Part shown: piece after piece, positions 36,201 to 44,709 of the stretch
Numbering within the stretch: the stretch's first letter is position 1
Layout of the letters: the number at the start of each line of letters is the position of its first letter
DNA from: Yinghuangia seranimata
Lineage (GTDB): Bacteria > Actinomycetota > Actinomycetes > Streptomycetales > Streptomycetaceae
Direction: 5' to 3'
Length of the DNA stretch: 64,000 nucleotides
Assembly: GCF_029953285.1 (NCBI RefSeq)
Contig: NZ_JASAOI010000014.1
Location: forward strand, 299,125-363,124
Position numbers and translations under genes: made by a program
Notes under the pieces: generated by a model
Told to the model about the DNA's origin: nothing
Database searches by the model: none
The model's input: only the letters and a program-made list of their open reading frames with translations

Positions 36201-39200
36201 CCCGGAGGCTCGCCGAACCCCGTCGTGGCTCCGGCACCGATCCCGACGACCGGCCGCGTGGCCGCGCGACGAGCGCGCCGTGCGGGGGGCGCACCGCGTA
36301 TCGCCCCGGCGCCTGCTCCAGCTCCGGCCCCCGCGACTTCGGCCGCCGCGTCGACGCCCGCCGAGGGCACGCCGGTCGCGCCCGCCCACCAGGGTCCGAT
36401 CCCGGTCCCGCCTCCGGTGAACCCCGCCGGGGGACCGGCTGCTGGGGCTGTCGCGGCGCAGGACCCGGGCACGCCTGAGGCCGCGTCGAACATCGGTGCA
36501 GCGAACGCCGGTTCGGGTACGGCACAGCCGACGCCCGCACAGCCGGGCAACCGCACTCGGGCCAACGCGGGACGCATCCGCCTGCACGGCGCGGACGCCG
36601 CCGCCGGTGCGGTACGCGGCAACGAGGCCGGACAGGACGCCCCCGGCACCGCACAGCCGGACGCCGCCCAGCCGGGAACGGCTGCCGTCGACGGCGCGGT
36701 TCAGCCGAACGCGGCCGCGTCGGCTCCGACGCAGAACCCGGCGGGTACGCCTGGCGGCGTTCAGCCGCAGGCGGGGGAGCAGAGCGGTCAGAGCGGTCCG
36801 GTCGGCGCGACGCCGGCTCAGCCCGCCGGCCCTGACGCTGCCACGCAGGGCACGGCGAACAGCCCGGTCGCAAGTGGTGCGGAAGGTGTCGCCGGACAGT
36901 CGGCCGCGCAGGCGGACAGTGCTGTCGGAACCCCGGCCGCTGCCAACGCGCCGGGACAGCCTGACGGTTCGGGCGATGCGGCCTCGACGGCGGCGAACGG
37001 CACCGACGCGCCCGCCGCGGCGGGAACGGCCGCTCAGCCGGGTGGCGCAGAGCCCGCGAGCGCGGCCACGCAGGCCGCGGGCACGGGCGCGGCAGGTCTG
37101 ACGCCTGCTCAGGGCGCCGGTGCCGCAGCCGCGGTGCCCGGTCAGCAGGGCCCCGGCGCTGCGGCGAACGTCGGCGACGGCGTGGCCGGACAGCAGGGTG
37201 TCCCGGGCGTGCAGAACGCCGTGCCGGGCGCCCAGGTCCAGCCGGGCGCCCAGGTCGGCGGCGCGGTCGCGCAGCCGGGTGGCGTTGCCGGTGTCGCGCC
37301 CGCGCAGGTCGCAGGTGCGGTGCCCGGTCAGCCGGGTGTGCCTGGTGCCGCGACTCAGGCCGGGCAGGCCGGAGTTGTGGGGCAGACGCCTGCTCAGGGC
37401 GGCGGTGTCGTTGCGAACGTGCCGGGTCAGCCTGGTGCCGTTGGCGCGCCGGGCGGTCAGAACCCCGCAGGTGCCGCTGATGGTTCGGACGCGGTGCAGG
37501 GTCCCGAGTCGGCAGACGCCGCGTCTGTGGCGGCTGCTCAGGGCGTCGGTGCGCCTGGTGCTGGTGCTGGTGCTGGTGCTGGTGCGCCTGCCGCGCCTGG
37601 TCAACAGGGCGCTGCGGGTGCCGGCTCCCCCGCGCAGGTTCATTCGGGCGGTCCCGCAGGCGTGACGCCTGCTCAGGGTGTCGCCGCAGGGACCGTGCCC
37701 GGTCAGCCCGGTGCCGTCGGTACGCCAGGTGGCCAGAACGCCGCAGGTGTCGCCGCTGGTTCGGACGCCGTGCAGGCGACGGCCGGGCCCGAGGCCGCGG
37801 CCGCCGACGCCGCCGGTGGCGCGGCGGGTGCGCCTGCTGGTGCCCCTGCTGCCGGTGCCGCTCCTTCCGACGCGCCGAACGGTGCGGTGCAGGTGGCCGG
37901 TCAGCCGGGCGGACCCGTTGGCGCCGCGCCCGCTCAGGGCGAGGCAGCCGCTGGTCAGGTTCCGGCTCAGCCCGGCGTGCCTGCGCAGGTTGGTCCGGCG
38001 GCTCAGCAGGGTGCCGGCGGCGAGTCGGCCGCTGCTGTCGGTTCCCCCGCGCAGTCCGGTGTGGCCGCTGCGGCCGCGCCCGTTCAGCCGGGTGGTCCCG
38101 CGGGGCAGGCACCCGCTCAAGCCGTCGATGCGGCCGGAGCCGTGCCGGGCCGGCCTGGCGTGGCTGGTGCGAACGCTGCTCAGGCCTCCGCTCCCGAGTC
38201 GGCCGACGCGGCGGCGGCTCCGGGAGTCGACGCGGCCGGTGCTCCGGGTGCTGCTCAGGGCGCCGGTGCAGTGGCCGGTCAGCTGGGGGCTCCGGGCGTG
38301 CCTGCCGGTGCTGGTCCGGTTCAGCCGGGTGGTCCTGTTGGCGTTACGCCCGCTCAGGCCGCGTCCGCCCAGGCCGGTGCCGGTTCGACCGCGCAGTCCG
38401 GCGTGGCCGCTGGTGCCGTTCCGGTTCAGCCTGGTGTCGCCGCGAACACGTCGCCCGCCGATGCCGCGGGTGCCGTAGCCGGTCAGCCTGTGGCCGCAGG
38501 TACGCCTGGCTCCTCGAACGCCGCTGGTGCAACCGGTGGCCCCGCCGTCGCGCAGGGGGCCGACGCGGCGCCTGGTCACCAGAACGCTCCCGTGGCCGGC
38601 GCGCCGGCCCAGTCCGGTGGTCCTGCCGGTCTCGCGCCTGCTCAGGGTGCGGGCGCCGCAGGCGCGGTGCCCGGTCAGCCGGGTGTGCCTGGGGCCGTTC
38701 CGAACGCGTCGCCCGTCGGCGCCGAAGGTGTGCCCGCGCAACCGGTGCCGGGTGCCCAGCCGGGCGTGACGGTTCCGGCAGCGCAGGCCGGTCCCGTCGG
38801 TCTGACGCCTGCTCAGGGTGCGGGCGCCGCAGGCGCGGTGGCCGGTCAGCCCGCCGCGGGTACCCCGGGTGCTCCGAACGTCGCTGGTGCGGCCGGCAAT
38901 CCCGCCGCGCCCGGTCAGCAGGGCGAGCCCGCGGTCGCCGCTCCCGGACAGCCGGTGGCCGGTGCCGAGCCGCGCGCCGCGGTTGCGGCGGGCCAGGTTG
39001 CTCCTCCCGGACTGACACCCACTCAGGGCGCAGTCCCCGCAGGTGCGGTGGCCGGTCAGCCCGCCGTCGCGGGCACCCCGGGTGCCGACGCGGCCGCTCA
39101 GCAGAACACGCCCGCGGCCGGCGTGCCGGTCCCGTCGGGCGGGCCCGCTGAGCCGACGCCCGGTCAGGCCGTAGGCGCCGTCCCCGGTCAGCCCGCTGTC

Positions 39201-42200
39201 GCGGGAACGCCTGCCGCTCCGAACGCCGCTGAGGCCCCCGCCGTTCCGGGCAACGCCCAGGCCGGAACGGGTGCTTCGTCGGCAGCGCCCGGCGAGGTCC
39301 CGGGTGCGACCGGCCGACGGCGTGCCCACCGCGCCGGAGGCCGCCCGAGTGGCGCGGCAGCCGTCCAGGCAACCGCCGCACCGACGGCCGCGCAGGCCGC
39401 GGGCCCGGGCGCCGCCGCACAGGCCGGTGCCGCCGGTTCGGCTGACGGCACCCCCGAGGCCGGCTCGGTGGGCGCGCCCGGTGCGCCCGCCGACGCGACG
39501 TCCGGTGGCTCGGACGCCGCCGCCCCGAACGCCGGGGCCGCAGCCGCGTCCGCGGCGAACAGCCCGGTTCAGCCGGGTGCCGCACCCGCCGGGGCCCCCC
39601 AGGCCCAGGCCCAGCCCGGGACCGGCGCCGCAGCGGAGCCGGTCGGCCCGACCTCGGGTCAGGCCGCAGGCGGCACAAGCGTCCCGTCCACCCAGCCGGG
39701 CACTCCCGGTGCCGCTCCCCAGGGTTCGGTCGCGGGCGTGGCCGGTCAGCCGGGCGGCGGTACCGCTCCCGGTGGTCAGCCCGGCCCCGGTGGTCAGAAC
39801 GCCGCGCCCAACGCCGGCCCCGCCGCCGCTCAGGCCGGTGCGGCCGACTCGGCGACCGACACCCCCGCGTCGGGCTCGTCGGTGGTACCGCCTCAGGCGG
39901 GCACCGTCGTACCCAACGCGGCAGCGAACGCCGCGCCCAACGCGGCAGCGAACGCCGCGCCCAACGCGGCAGCGAACGCCGCACCGAACGCCGCAGCGTC
40001 GTCCGCGACCCCCGCCCAGGCCGGGGCGACGCCCGTCCAGCAGCCCGGAGCCGTCCAAGCCACCCCGCCCCAGCCCGGCGCCGCCACCCAGGCCGCGTCC
40101 GGTCGGCGGGGCGTCCCCGCGGCATCGGTCCCGTCGGCCCCGTCGGGTGCCCCCGCAGGCCCCACGACCGGCCAGGGCGCACCCGACGTCCCCGGTCAGG
40201 CCACCCCGCCCGCGCGGTCCACCCAGCCCGGCACCGGCCAGGCCACAACGGAGCAGACCCAGCCCACCCCCGGCGCCGGCTCGCGCCGGTCGGGCCGTCG
40301 TGGTGTCGCCGCGTCCCCCGCGGGCGGTCAGGCCGCCCCCGGTACGCGTCCGGCTCCCGGCACCCGTCCGGCCCCAGGCGCGGCCGGAAACGCGACCCCC
40401 GGTAACGTGGCGCGTGCCGGCGCCCCCGAGGGCGTGCCGGCCGCAGCCGACGCTGTCCCTGGCGGCACCGCCCAGGCGACCCCCGTGCCCGGAGCCGGTG
40501 CGTCGGACCGTCCCGGCGTGCCGGGTCCCGACGAGGCCGTCCGCGAGGGCGAACCCGGCGTCGGACCGTCCACGTCAGAGAACCGCACCTTGGAGTACAC
40601 CGTCGACGCCGCCCCCGCCTACGACGACGCCTCGCGCGACGCCGTCCACCGCGTCATCCGCGACCGCCGCGACGTCCGCACCGGCTTCCGCCCGGACCCG
40701 GTTCCGGACGAGGTCCTGATCCGTGTCCTGGAGGCCGCGCACCACGCGCCCAGTGTCGGCTACTCGCAGCCGTGGGACTTCGTGGTGATCCGGTCCGAGG
40801 AGACCCGTGCGGGTGTCCAGGAGCTGGCGGCGCGGCAGCGCGAGTCGTACGCCTCGTCGCTGCCGAAGGCCCGTGCGAAGCAGTTCCTCGGGATCAAGAC
40901 CGAGGCGATCCTCGAGACCCCGGTCAACATCGTGGTGACGGTCGACGCGACGCGCGGCGGCCGGCACACGCTGGGCCGGCAGACGCAGCCGCAGATGGGC
41001 CCGTACTCGAGCGCGCTGGCCGTCGAGAACCTGTGGCTCGCGGCGCGCGCCGAGGGCCTCGGGGTCGGCTGGGTGAGCTTCTTCGACGAGCGCGAGCTCA
41101 GCCGCGCGCTCGGCCTGCCGGAGCACCTCGAGATCGTCGCGTACCTGTGCGTCGGCTACGTCGACTCCTTCCCTGACGAGCCGGAGCTCGCGCAGTCCGG
41201 CTGGGCGAAGCAGCGGCCGCTGTCGTGGGTCGTGCACGAGGAGGAGTACGGGCGGCGCGGCCTGCCCGGCGAGGAGCCGGTGCGGCTGCTCGACGAGACG
41301 CTGAACTCGGTGCGTCCGCTCGACGCGAAGGCGCTGAGCGCGGCGTGGGACCGGCACAAGGTCATGACGAAGCCCGCCGGGTCGCTCGGCGTGCTGGAGA
41401 TGATCTCGGCGCAGCTGTCCGGGCTCGCCCGGGTGTGCCCGCCGCCGGTGCCCGAGCCGGCCGCGGTGGCGGTCTTCGCCGCCGACCACGGGGTGCACGC
41501 GCAGGGCGTGTCGCCGTGGCCGCAGGAGGTCACCGCGCAGATGGTGCAGAACTTCCTGGCGGGCGGCGCGGTCGTCAACGCGTTCGCGCGGCAGATCGGC
41601 GTCGAGGTGTGCGTCGTCGACGTCGGCGTCGCGACCGAGCTGCCGACCGGGGCGGGGCTGCTGCCGCGCAAGGTGCGGCCCGGAACCGCCGACATGACGC
41701 AGGAGCCGGCGATGACCCGCGAGGAGGTCATGCGGGCCATAGAGGTCGGCATCGAGACGGCCCGCGACCTGGTCACGGCCGGCAACAAGTGCCTGCTGAC
41801 CGGCGACATGGGCATCGCGAACACGACCGCCTCGGCGGCGCTGATCGCGGTGTTCACCGGCTCCGAGCCGGGCGAGGTCACCGGGCGCGGCACCGGCATC
41901 GACGACCGGACGCACGACCGCAAGGTCGCGGTGATCCGGGCGGCGCTCGCCAAGCACACGCCGGACCCGGACGACCCGATCGGCGTACTGGCCGCGGTCG
42001 GCGGTCTGGAGCACGCCGCGCTCGCCGGGTTCATCATCGGCGCGGCCGCGATGCGTACGCCGGTCGTGCTCGACGGCGTCATCGCGGGCGCCGCGGCACT
42101 CGCCGCGCACCGCATCGCGCCCGACGCGCTGGCCGCCTGCATCGCCGGCCACCGCTCCGCCGAGCCCGGCCACGCCGCCGCGCTCGCCAAGCTCGGCCTG

Positions 42201-42341
42201 CGCCCGCTGGTCGACCTGGAACTGCGGCTCGGTGAGGGCACGGGTGCCGTGCTCGCGCTTCCCCTGGTGCAGAGTGCGGCCCGCGTGATGCACGATGTGG
42301 CCACGTTCGACTCCGCCGGAGTCAGCGGCAAGACGGGCTGA
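33291..42341 (+). CDS. Giant fusion: repetitive Ala/Gly/Pro/Gln N-terminus + BluB + CobT
   Basis: 3016 residues from GTG 33291. Residues 1-2430 are low complexity: a GYDQQGYDQQGYD-type start, an acidic patch (VEDFDDLDDDDALL), then Ala/Gly/Pro/Gln/Val repeats of the VPGQPGVPGA and VGLTPAQGAGAAG type broken by short Arg-rich islands. Residues about 2434-2640 are BluB, the flavin-destroying 5,6-dimethylbenzimidazole synthase: HHAPSVGYSQPWDFVVIR and NLWLAARAEGLGVGWVSFFD. Residues about 2670-3016 are CobT: HKVMTKPAGSLGVLEMISAQ, FAADHGVHAQGVSPWP, GDMGIANTTASAAL, and LRLGEGTGAVLALPL with the catalytic Glu. The fusion makes dimethylbenzimidazole and attaches ribose phosphate to it. BluB-CobT fusions with shorter disordered leaders are, as I recall, known in streptomycetes; this length is extreme. 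Confidence 0.88.
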   Translation: MSGDEELRPVQGEHGGPGGYDPQGYDQQGYDQQGYDPHGGYDAHGRAVGSGHHAPPTSAYGYQGEEVEDFDDLDDDDALLMPGPQGGWAEMPAGHDSGQHAVGQQMPPVQPMQPGAGIPQGIPQGLPQQHPTAGDSGVYGGVPDGVQGGLQGGVHGGLQGGVHGAVPGAPVPGGVGGFVPAPEVFGGTPVQPGPGVPGAAQPGGPLPTPPVRSLADRMAAAAETPAPVAGLGPVPPQQGGVPGFGPVSPTGEPGVPGQVFGVQGEAPHVGERSAPGVQQQPGAGLGHVGATAEPVVGGQVFGVPGQAVPPSGMGTPGLGTPGMGTAPDAAAQAGVPGADASGPHSGGVPVAPGASGAPVFMPGQQAEVPNSGVRPGLQPTGPQGPQQLHGLQPGASVPDPGVRPAAQPVGPQGLGAAGQPGEQAAVPNSGVRPGLQGLQPTVPPPAGPQGPGVPSAPQGAAGPAVDPGSSGAVRASGVAFTTSGLDSPAPLQVPHQTVGSPQSQAVQVVGAQPPVADTNGPRTLPPRRQRRVGRGPGSAQYQAVQAAQAAQNAQNPQNAQAAPGASGAPGGTAPGTPGIPGQATAGRQGAAGAGTSAAPQAVQPGGAENAAALGGTAGATPAGAGAVAGVASSAPGGQAAGVPAAGAAEAPSAHGAQDGQAATAQAPGAAQQAAQAGAASGEAAVAVPAAQPGTTAGQAEAAQADAEAAPAAGVPATGGAQQAVQLGESAQAAVPSAAEAQGAGAQTSEADERSSAEAQPNTDANAAGSRSPEESAAESDAGPATSGVPRIPPPPGPGSLPSVGQEAAVGSTAAADAAQTDEVADASAETAAVPKAGPTRRMRTAAFADPDTANRRTVRARNLRARADGTANAEDPQDGTTAAAQADEAAAQAGVPAAQPNASEEASENATPGGGTPVAGQPVAAGAPGAVPQPDAAAPGQPVAAPADGTPAAGTPAVAPTAPTTPVPGQPGGSPNPVVAPAPIPTTGRVAARRARRAGGAPRIAPAPAPAPAPATSAAASTPAEGTPVAPAHQGPIPVPPPVNPAGGPAAGAVAAQDPGTPEAASNIGAANAGSGTAQPTPAQPGNRTRANAGRIRLHGADAAAGAVRGNEAGQDAPGTAQPDAAQPGTAAVDGAVQPNAAASAPTQNPAGTPGGVQPQAGEQSGQSGPVGATPAQPAGPDAATQGTANSPVASGAEGVAGQSAAQADSAVGTPAAANAPGQPDGSGDAASTAANGTDAPAAAGTAAQPGGAEPASAATQAAGTGAAGLTPAQGAGAAAAVPGQQGPGAAANVGDGVAGQQGVPGVQNAVPGAQVQPGAQVGGAVAQPGGVAGVAPAQVAGAVPGQPGVPGAATQAGQAGVVGQTPAQGGGVVANVPGQPGAVGAPGGQNPAGAADGSDAVQGPESADAASVAAAQGVGAPGAGAGAGAGAPAAPGQQGAAGAGSPAQVHSGGPAGVTPAQGVAAGTVPGQPGAVGTPGGQNAAGVAAGSDAVQATAGPEAAAADAAGGAAGAPAGAPAAGAAPSDAPNGAVQVAGQPGGPVGAAPAQGEAAAGQVPAQPGVPAQVGPAAQQGAGGESAAAVGSPAQSGVAAAAAPVQPGGPAGQAPAQAVDAAGAVPGRPGVAGANAAQASAPESADAAAAPGVDAAGAPGAAQGAGAVAGQLGAPGVPAGAGPVQPGGPVGVTPAQAASAQAGAGSTAQSGVAAGAVPVQPGVAANTSPADAAGAVAGQPVAAGTPGSSNAAGATGGPAVAQGADAAPGHQNAPVAGAPAQSGGPAGLAPAQGAGAAGAVPGQPGVPGAVPNASPVGAEGVPAQPVPGAQPGVTVPAAQAGPVGLTPAQGAGAAGAVAGQPAAGTPGAPNVAGAAGNPAAPGQQGEPAVAAPGQPVAGAEPRAAVAAGQVAPPGLTPTQGAVPAGAVAGQPAVAGTPGADAAAQQNTPAAGVPVPSGGPAEPTPGQAVGAVPGQPAVAGTPAAPNAAEAPAVPGNAQAGTGASSAAPGEVPGATGRRRAHRAGGRPSGAAAVQATAAPTAAQAAGPGAAAQAGAAGSADGTPEAGSVGAPGAPADATSGGSDAAAPNAGAAAASAANSPVQPGAAPAGAPQAQAQPGTGAAAEPVGPTSGQAAGGTSVPSTQPGTPGAAPQGSVAGVAGQPGGGTAPGGQPGPGGQNAAPNAGPAAAQAGAADSATDTPASGSSVVPPQAGTVVPNAAANAAPNAAANAAPNAAANAAPNAAASSATPAQAGATPVQQPGAVQATPPQPGAATQAASGRRGVPAASVPSAPSGAPAGPTTGQGAPDVPGQATPPARSTQPGTGQATTEQTQPTPGAGSRRSGRRGVAASPAGGQAAPGTRPAPGTRPAPGAAGNATPGNVARAGAPEGVPAAADAVPGGTAQATPVPGAGASDRPGVPGPDEAVREGEPGVGPSTSENRTLEYTVDAAPAYDDASRDAVHRVIRDRRDVRTGFRPDPVPDEVLIRVLEAAHHAPSVGYSQPWDFVVIRSEETRAGVQELAARQRESYASSLPKARAKQFLGIKTEAILETPVNIVVTVDATRGGRHTLGRQTQPQMGPYSSALAVENLWLAARAEGLGVGWVSFFDERELSRALGLPEHLEIVAYLCVGYVDSFPDEPELAQSGWAKQRPLSWVVHEEEYGRRGLPGEEPVRLLDETLNSVRPLDAKALSAAWDRHKVMTKPAGSLGVLEMISAQLSGLARVCPPPVPEPAAVAVFAADHGVHAQGVSPWPQEVTAQMVQNFLAGGAVVNAFARQIGVEVCVVDVGVATELPTGAGLLPRKVRPGTADMTQEPAMTREEVMRAIEVGIETARDLVTAGNKCLLTGDMGIANTTASAALIAVFTGSEPGEVTGRGTGIDDRTHDRKVAVIRAALAKHTPDPDDPIGVLAAVGGLEHAALAGFIIGAAAMRTPVVLDGVIAGAAALAAHRIAPDALAACIAGHRSAEPGHAAALAKLGLRPLVDLELRLGEGTGAVLALPLVQSAARVMHDVATFDSAGVSGKTG
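33300..40580 (+). repeat. 7.3-kb degenerate coding repeat array within bluB-cobT
   Basis: DNA here consists of diverged repeats of several lengths. Recurrent coding modules are GGPAG-[L/V/A]-TPAQGAGAAGAV-[P/A]-GQPG-[V/A] followed by xGTPGxxNAAGAA-type stretches, roughly 60-75 residues per period in the densest part (about 37100-39260). Shorter tandem blocks include CAGGGTGG-type repeats near 33728-33775 and AACGCGGCAGCGAACGCCGC copies at about 39914-39985. All frames on both strands stay open for kilobases because of this composition. Codons GGT, GCT and CCT are much more frequent than in flanking genes. Confidence 0.85.
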
Positions 42342-42351
42342 GACCGGACCC

Positions 42352-42386
42352 GCCGCCGCCCGGACCACGCCGGTCCGGGCGGCGGC
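42352..42386 (+). terminator. Hairpin after bluB-cobT
   Basis: Perfect 15-bp stem (42352-42366 with 42372-42386) and 5-base loop ACGCC, 10 bases after the stop. No T-run follows. It separates the fusion gene from the cobA/cysG gene. Confidence 0.75.
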
Positions 42387-42467
42387 ACCCGCACAGGGGC
42401 GCGTCCCACGCCCACGTGCGCACGCTCCGGTGAGACCGGGTATTGACGGATAGTGAGAAAGAACGCC

Positions 42468-43709
42468 ATGTCCCCGAAATACGACGACGTTCCCGCCTAC
42501 CCCGCCGGTCTCCGGCTGGCCGGGCGCAAAGTCGTGATGGTGGGGGCCGGCACGGTCGCCCGCCGCAGACTGCCCGGACTGCTCGACGCCAAGGCCGACG
42601 TGCTGGTCGTCGCGCCCGAGTCCACCCCGACCGTCGAGGCCATGGCCGACGACGGCGAGCTGCGCTGGGAGCGGCGTGGCTACCGTGCCGAGGACCTCGA
42701 CGGCGCCTGGTACGTCATCGCGGCGACCGACGACCCGGCGGTGAACGCGGCGGTCGAGGCCGACGCGGAGGCGCGCCGGATCTTCTGCGTGCGCAGCGAC
42801 GACGCGTCCCGCGCCACCGCGTGGACGCCCGCCGCGGGGCGGCACGACGGGCTCCAGGTCGCGGTGCTGGCGGGCGGCGACCCGCGGCGCGCGGCGGCCG
42901 TCCGCGACCGGATCCTCGAGGAGATGCGTGAGGGGACGCTCGGCGCGGCGCACTTCCGCGCGAAGCGCGCGGGTGTGGCCCTGGTCGGCGGCGGGCCCGG
43001 CGACCCCGACCTGATCACCGTGCGCGGGCGCCGACTGCTGGCCGAGGCCGACGTGGTCATCACCGACCGGCTGGGGCCGCGGGCGCTGCTCGACGAGCTG
43101 CCCTCCGACGTCGAGGTCATCGACGCCGCCAAGATCCCCTACGGGCGGGCCATGGCGCAGGAGGCCATCAACAACGAGATCATCAAGCACGCGTCGGCCG
43201 GCAAGTTCGTGGTCCGCCTCAAGGGCGGCGACAACTACGTCTTCGGCCGCGGCTTCGAAGAGGCCATCGCCTGCGCGGAAGCCGGCCTGACGGTCGAGGT
43301 CGTCCCGGGCATCACGAGCGCCATCTCGGTCCCGGCGATCGCCGGCATCCCGGTGACCCACCGCGGTGTGGCCCACGAGTTCACCGTCGTCTCCGGCCAC
43401 GTCGCCCCGGACAACCCGCAGTCCCTGGTCGACTGGCCCGCCCTCGCCAAGCTGCGCGGGACGCTGGTCCTCCTGATGGCGATGGAACGCCTCGGCGCGA
43501 TCGCCTCGACCCTCGTCGCCCACGGCCGCGACGGCGCGACCCCGGTCGCGATCATCCAAGAGGGCACGATGGCCACCCAACGCACCCTCCGCACCACCCT
43601 GGCCACGGCAGCCGCCGACGCCCAGGCGGCGGGCCTGCGCCCCCCGGCCATCGTCATCATCGGCGACGTCGTCGCAGTCGCCGACCGGATAGCCCGCACG
43701 AGCGAGTAA
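42468..43709 (+). CDS. cobA: Uroporphyrinogen-III C-methyltransferase fused to precorrin-2 dehydrogenase domain (CysG/CobA type)
   Basis: 413 residues from ATG 42468 with GAGAAAG upstream; GTG 42453 is in the same frame. The N-terminal 140 residues are the NAD-binding siroheme-synthase domain: GRKVVMVGAGTVARRRLPGL and AATDDPAVNAAVEADA. The C-terminal 250 residues are SUMT: VALVGGGPGDPDLITVRGRR, ADVVITDRLG, VRLKGGDNYVFGRGFEE, VVPGITSAISVPAIAGIPVT. It makes precorrin-2, the branch point to B12 and siroheme. The reduced C-terminal ferrochelatase part of full CysG appears absent. Confidence 0.94.
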   Translation: MSPKYDDVPAYPAGLRLAGRKVVMVGAGTVARRRLPGLLDAKADVLVVAPESTPTVEAMADDGELRWERRGYRAEDLDGAWYVIAATDDPAVNAAVEADAEARRIFCVRSDDASRATAWTPAAGRHDGLQVAVLAGGDPRRAAAVRDRILEEMREGTLGAAHFRAKRAGVALVGGGPGDPDLITVRGRRLLAEADVVITDRLGPRALLDELPSDVEVIDAAKIPYGRAMAQEAINNEIIKHASAGKFVVRLKGGDNYVFGRGFEEAIACAEAGLTVEVVPGITSAISVPAIAGIPVTHRGVAHEFTVVSGHVAPDNPQSLVDWPALAKLRGTLVLLMAMERLGAIASTLVAHGRDGATPVAIIQEGTMATQRTLRTTLATAAADAQAAGLRPPAIVIIGDVVAVADRIARTSE

Positions 43710-43729
43710 CCGCACACCAGTTCCACCCC

Positions 43730-43764
43730 GGCGCACGCTCCACCGGAAGGGTGAAGCGTGCGCC
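43730..43764 (+). terminator. Terminator after cobA
   Basis: GGCGCACGCT pairs with AGCGTGCGCC, and after one C/A mismatch CACC pairs with GGTG around a GGAAG loop. It lies 20 bases past the stop and closes the cobalamin block. Confidence 0.75.
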
Positions 43765-43857
43765 ATTCGGGCCTGTCGCGCGCGAGATCGTCCATAGCGT
43801 GCCGTCGACCGTCACACTGGCTCTAGCGTCGATCGACGGCTAAGGAGGTGACGGGTC

Positions 43858-44481
43858 TTGTCGGACGACACGACTCCGAGGCTCGATGATCTGGCCAACA
43901 CGGGCGACTTGCGTGCCCTTGCCGAGCTGCTGCTGGAGACGCACCGCGTCGAGTACGTGGACGGCGGGGTGGTCCTTGTGATGGCCCCTGCAGGGTTCGA
44001 GCACCGACGCGTGATCGAATCGATCGTCGATGACGTCAAGCGCGCCTACTACACCGGGGTCAGCCCGACCCACTGGCGCACGCACAGCGAGAACTTCAAG
44101 TGGAACCTCCCGGGCGGCAGCGAAAAGTTCTACGTGCCCGACCTTGTGGTCGTACGTCCTGGAGGGACGCGCAGTTCGGAAGAACGCGAGGGCATTGAGC
44201 TCATCGTCGAGGTGACCTCGCCGAAGTCGCCCGACACGGTGTTCAACGACAGCACCGCGAAGCCGCGTCAGTACGCCCTCGGGGGTGTCCCCCTCTACCT
44301 GATGGTCGACCAGAAGAACGGCACGTGGACGCTGCACCACTTGCCTGACGGGGAGCGGACGTACCAGGTCCTCGTGGAGGGCGCCTACGGCGAAAAGTCG
44401 GATCCGATCCCGTTGCCGACGCCGTTCGGGTTCGCCTTGCAGACGGGGGCGTGGCCGACATATACGGGCCTCGACGACTGA
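43858..44481 (+). CDS. Uma2-family (DUF820) putative restriction-endonuclease-like protein
   Basis: 207 residues from a TTG start at 43858, fixed by a textbook AAGGAGGTGA ribosome site seven bases upstream. The PD-(D/E)xK-like core is present: VPDLVVVRP, then ELIVEVTSPKSPDTVFNDST, KPRQYALGGVPLYLMVD. Members are abundant and often multi-copy in actinomycetes; their DNA target and biological role are not established. It stands alone behind a terminator. Two TAGCGT hexamers just upstream (about 43791 and 43824) could be promoter -10 elements. Confidence 0.88.
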   Translation: MSDDTTPRLDDLANTGDLRALAELLLETHRVEYVDGGVVLVMAPAGFEHRRVIESIVDDVKRAYYTGVSPTHWRTHSENFKWNLPGGSEKFYVPDLVVVRPGGTRSSEEREGIELIVEVTSPKSPDTVFNDSTAKPRQYALGGVPLYLMVDQKNGTWTLHHLPDGERTYQVLVEGAYGEKSDPIPLPTPFGFALQTGAWPTYTGLDD

Positions 44482-44709
44482 TCGGCTGCTCATCGCGGGC
44501 GGCGGGCCCCGGCTCGCCGTCCGTCGTGCATGCCTCGTAGCGCACGGGTCTGCCGTGGCGGGCGGTGGTGGCCGGGCATGGTGATCTTGGGCGGTAGCGT
44601 ATGGCGCGATAGCGCACGGGTTAGGCGATGGAGCGGCGGTTATGAGGCTTGGCCTCGGCTGGACGGTTTTCCGGGGCGGGCAGTCGGCCCGCCGGGCGGA
44701 GGAGAGCAC

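Noticed and set aside
32949..40058. 2369-codon open frame on the minus strand opposite the giant BluB-CobT gene
   Set aside because: It is the reverse shadow of the repeat array: Arg/Gly/Leu-rich, no recognisable domain, and the plus strand ends in clear BluB and CobT domains in one continuous frame.
33300..40580. CRISPR array or collagen/adhesin gene suspected from repeats
   Set aside because: Repeats are coding, diverged, multi-length and lack constant-length spacers. There is no Gly-X-Y periodicity over long runs and no secretion signal or wall anchor.
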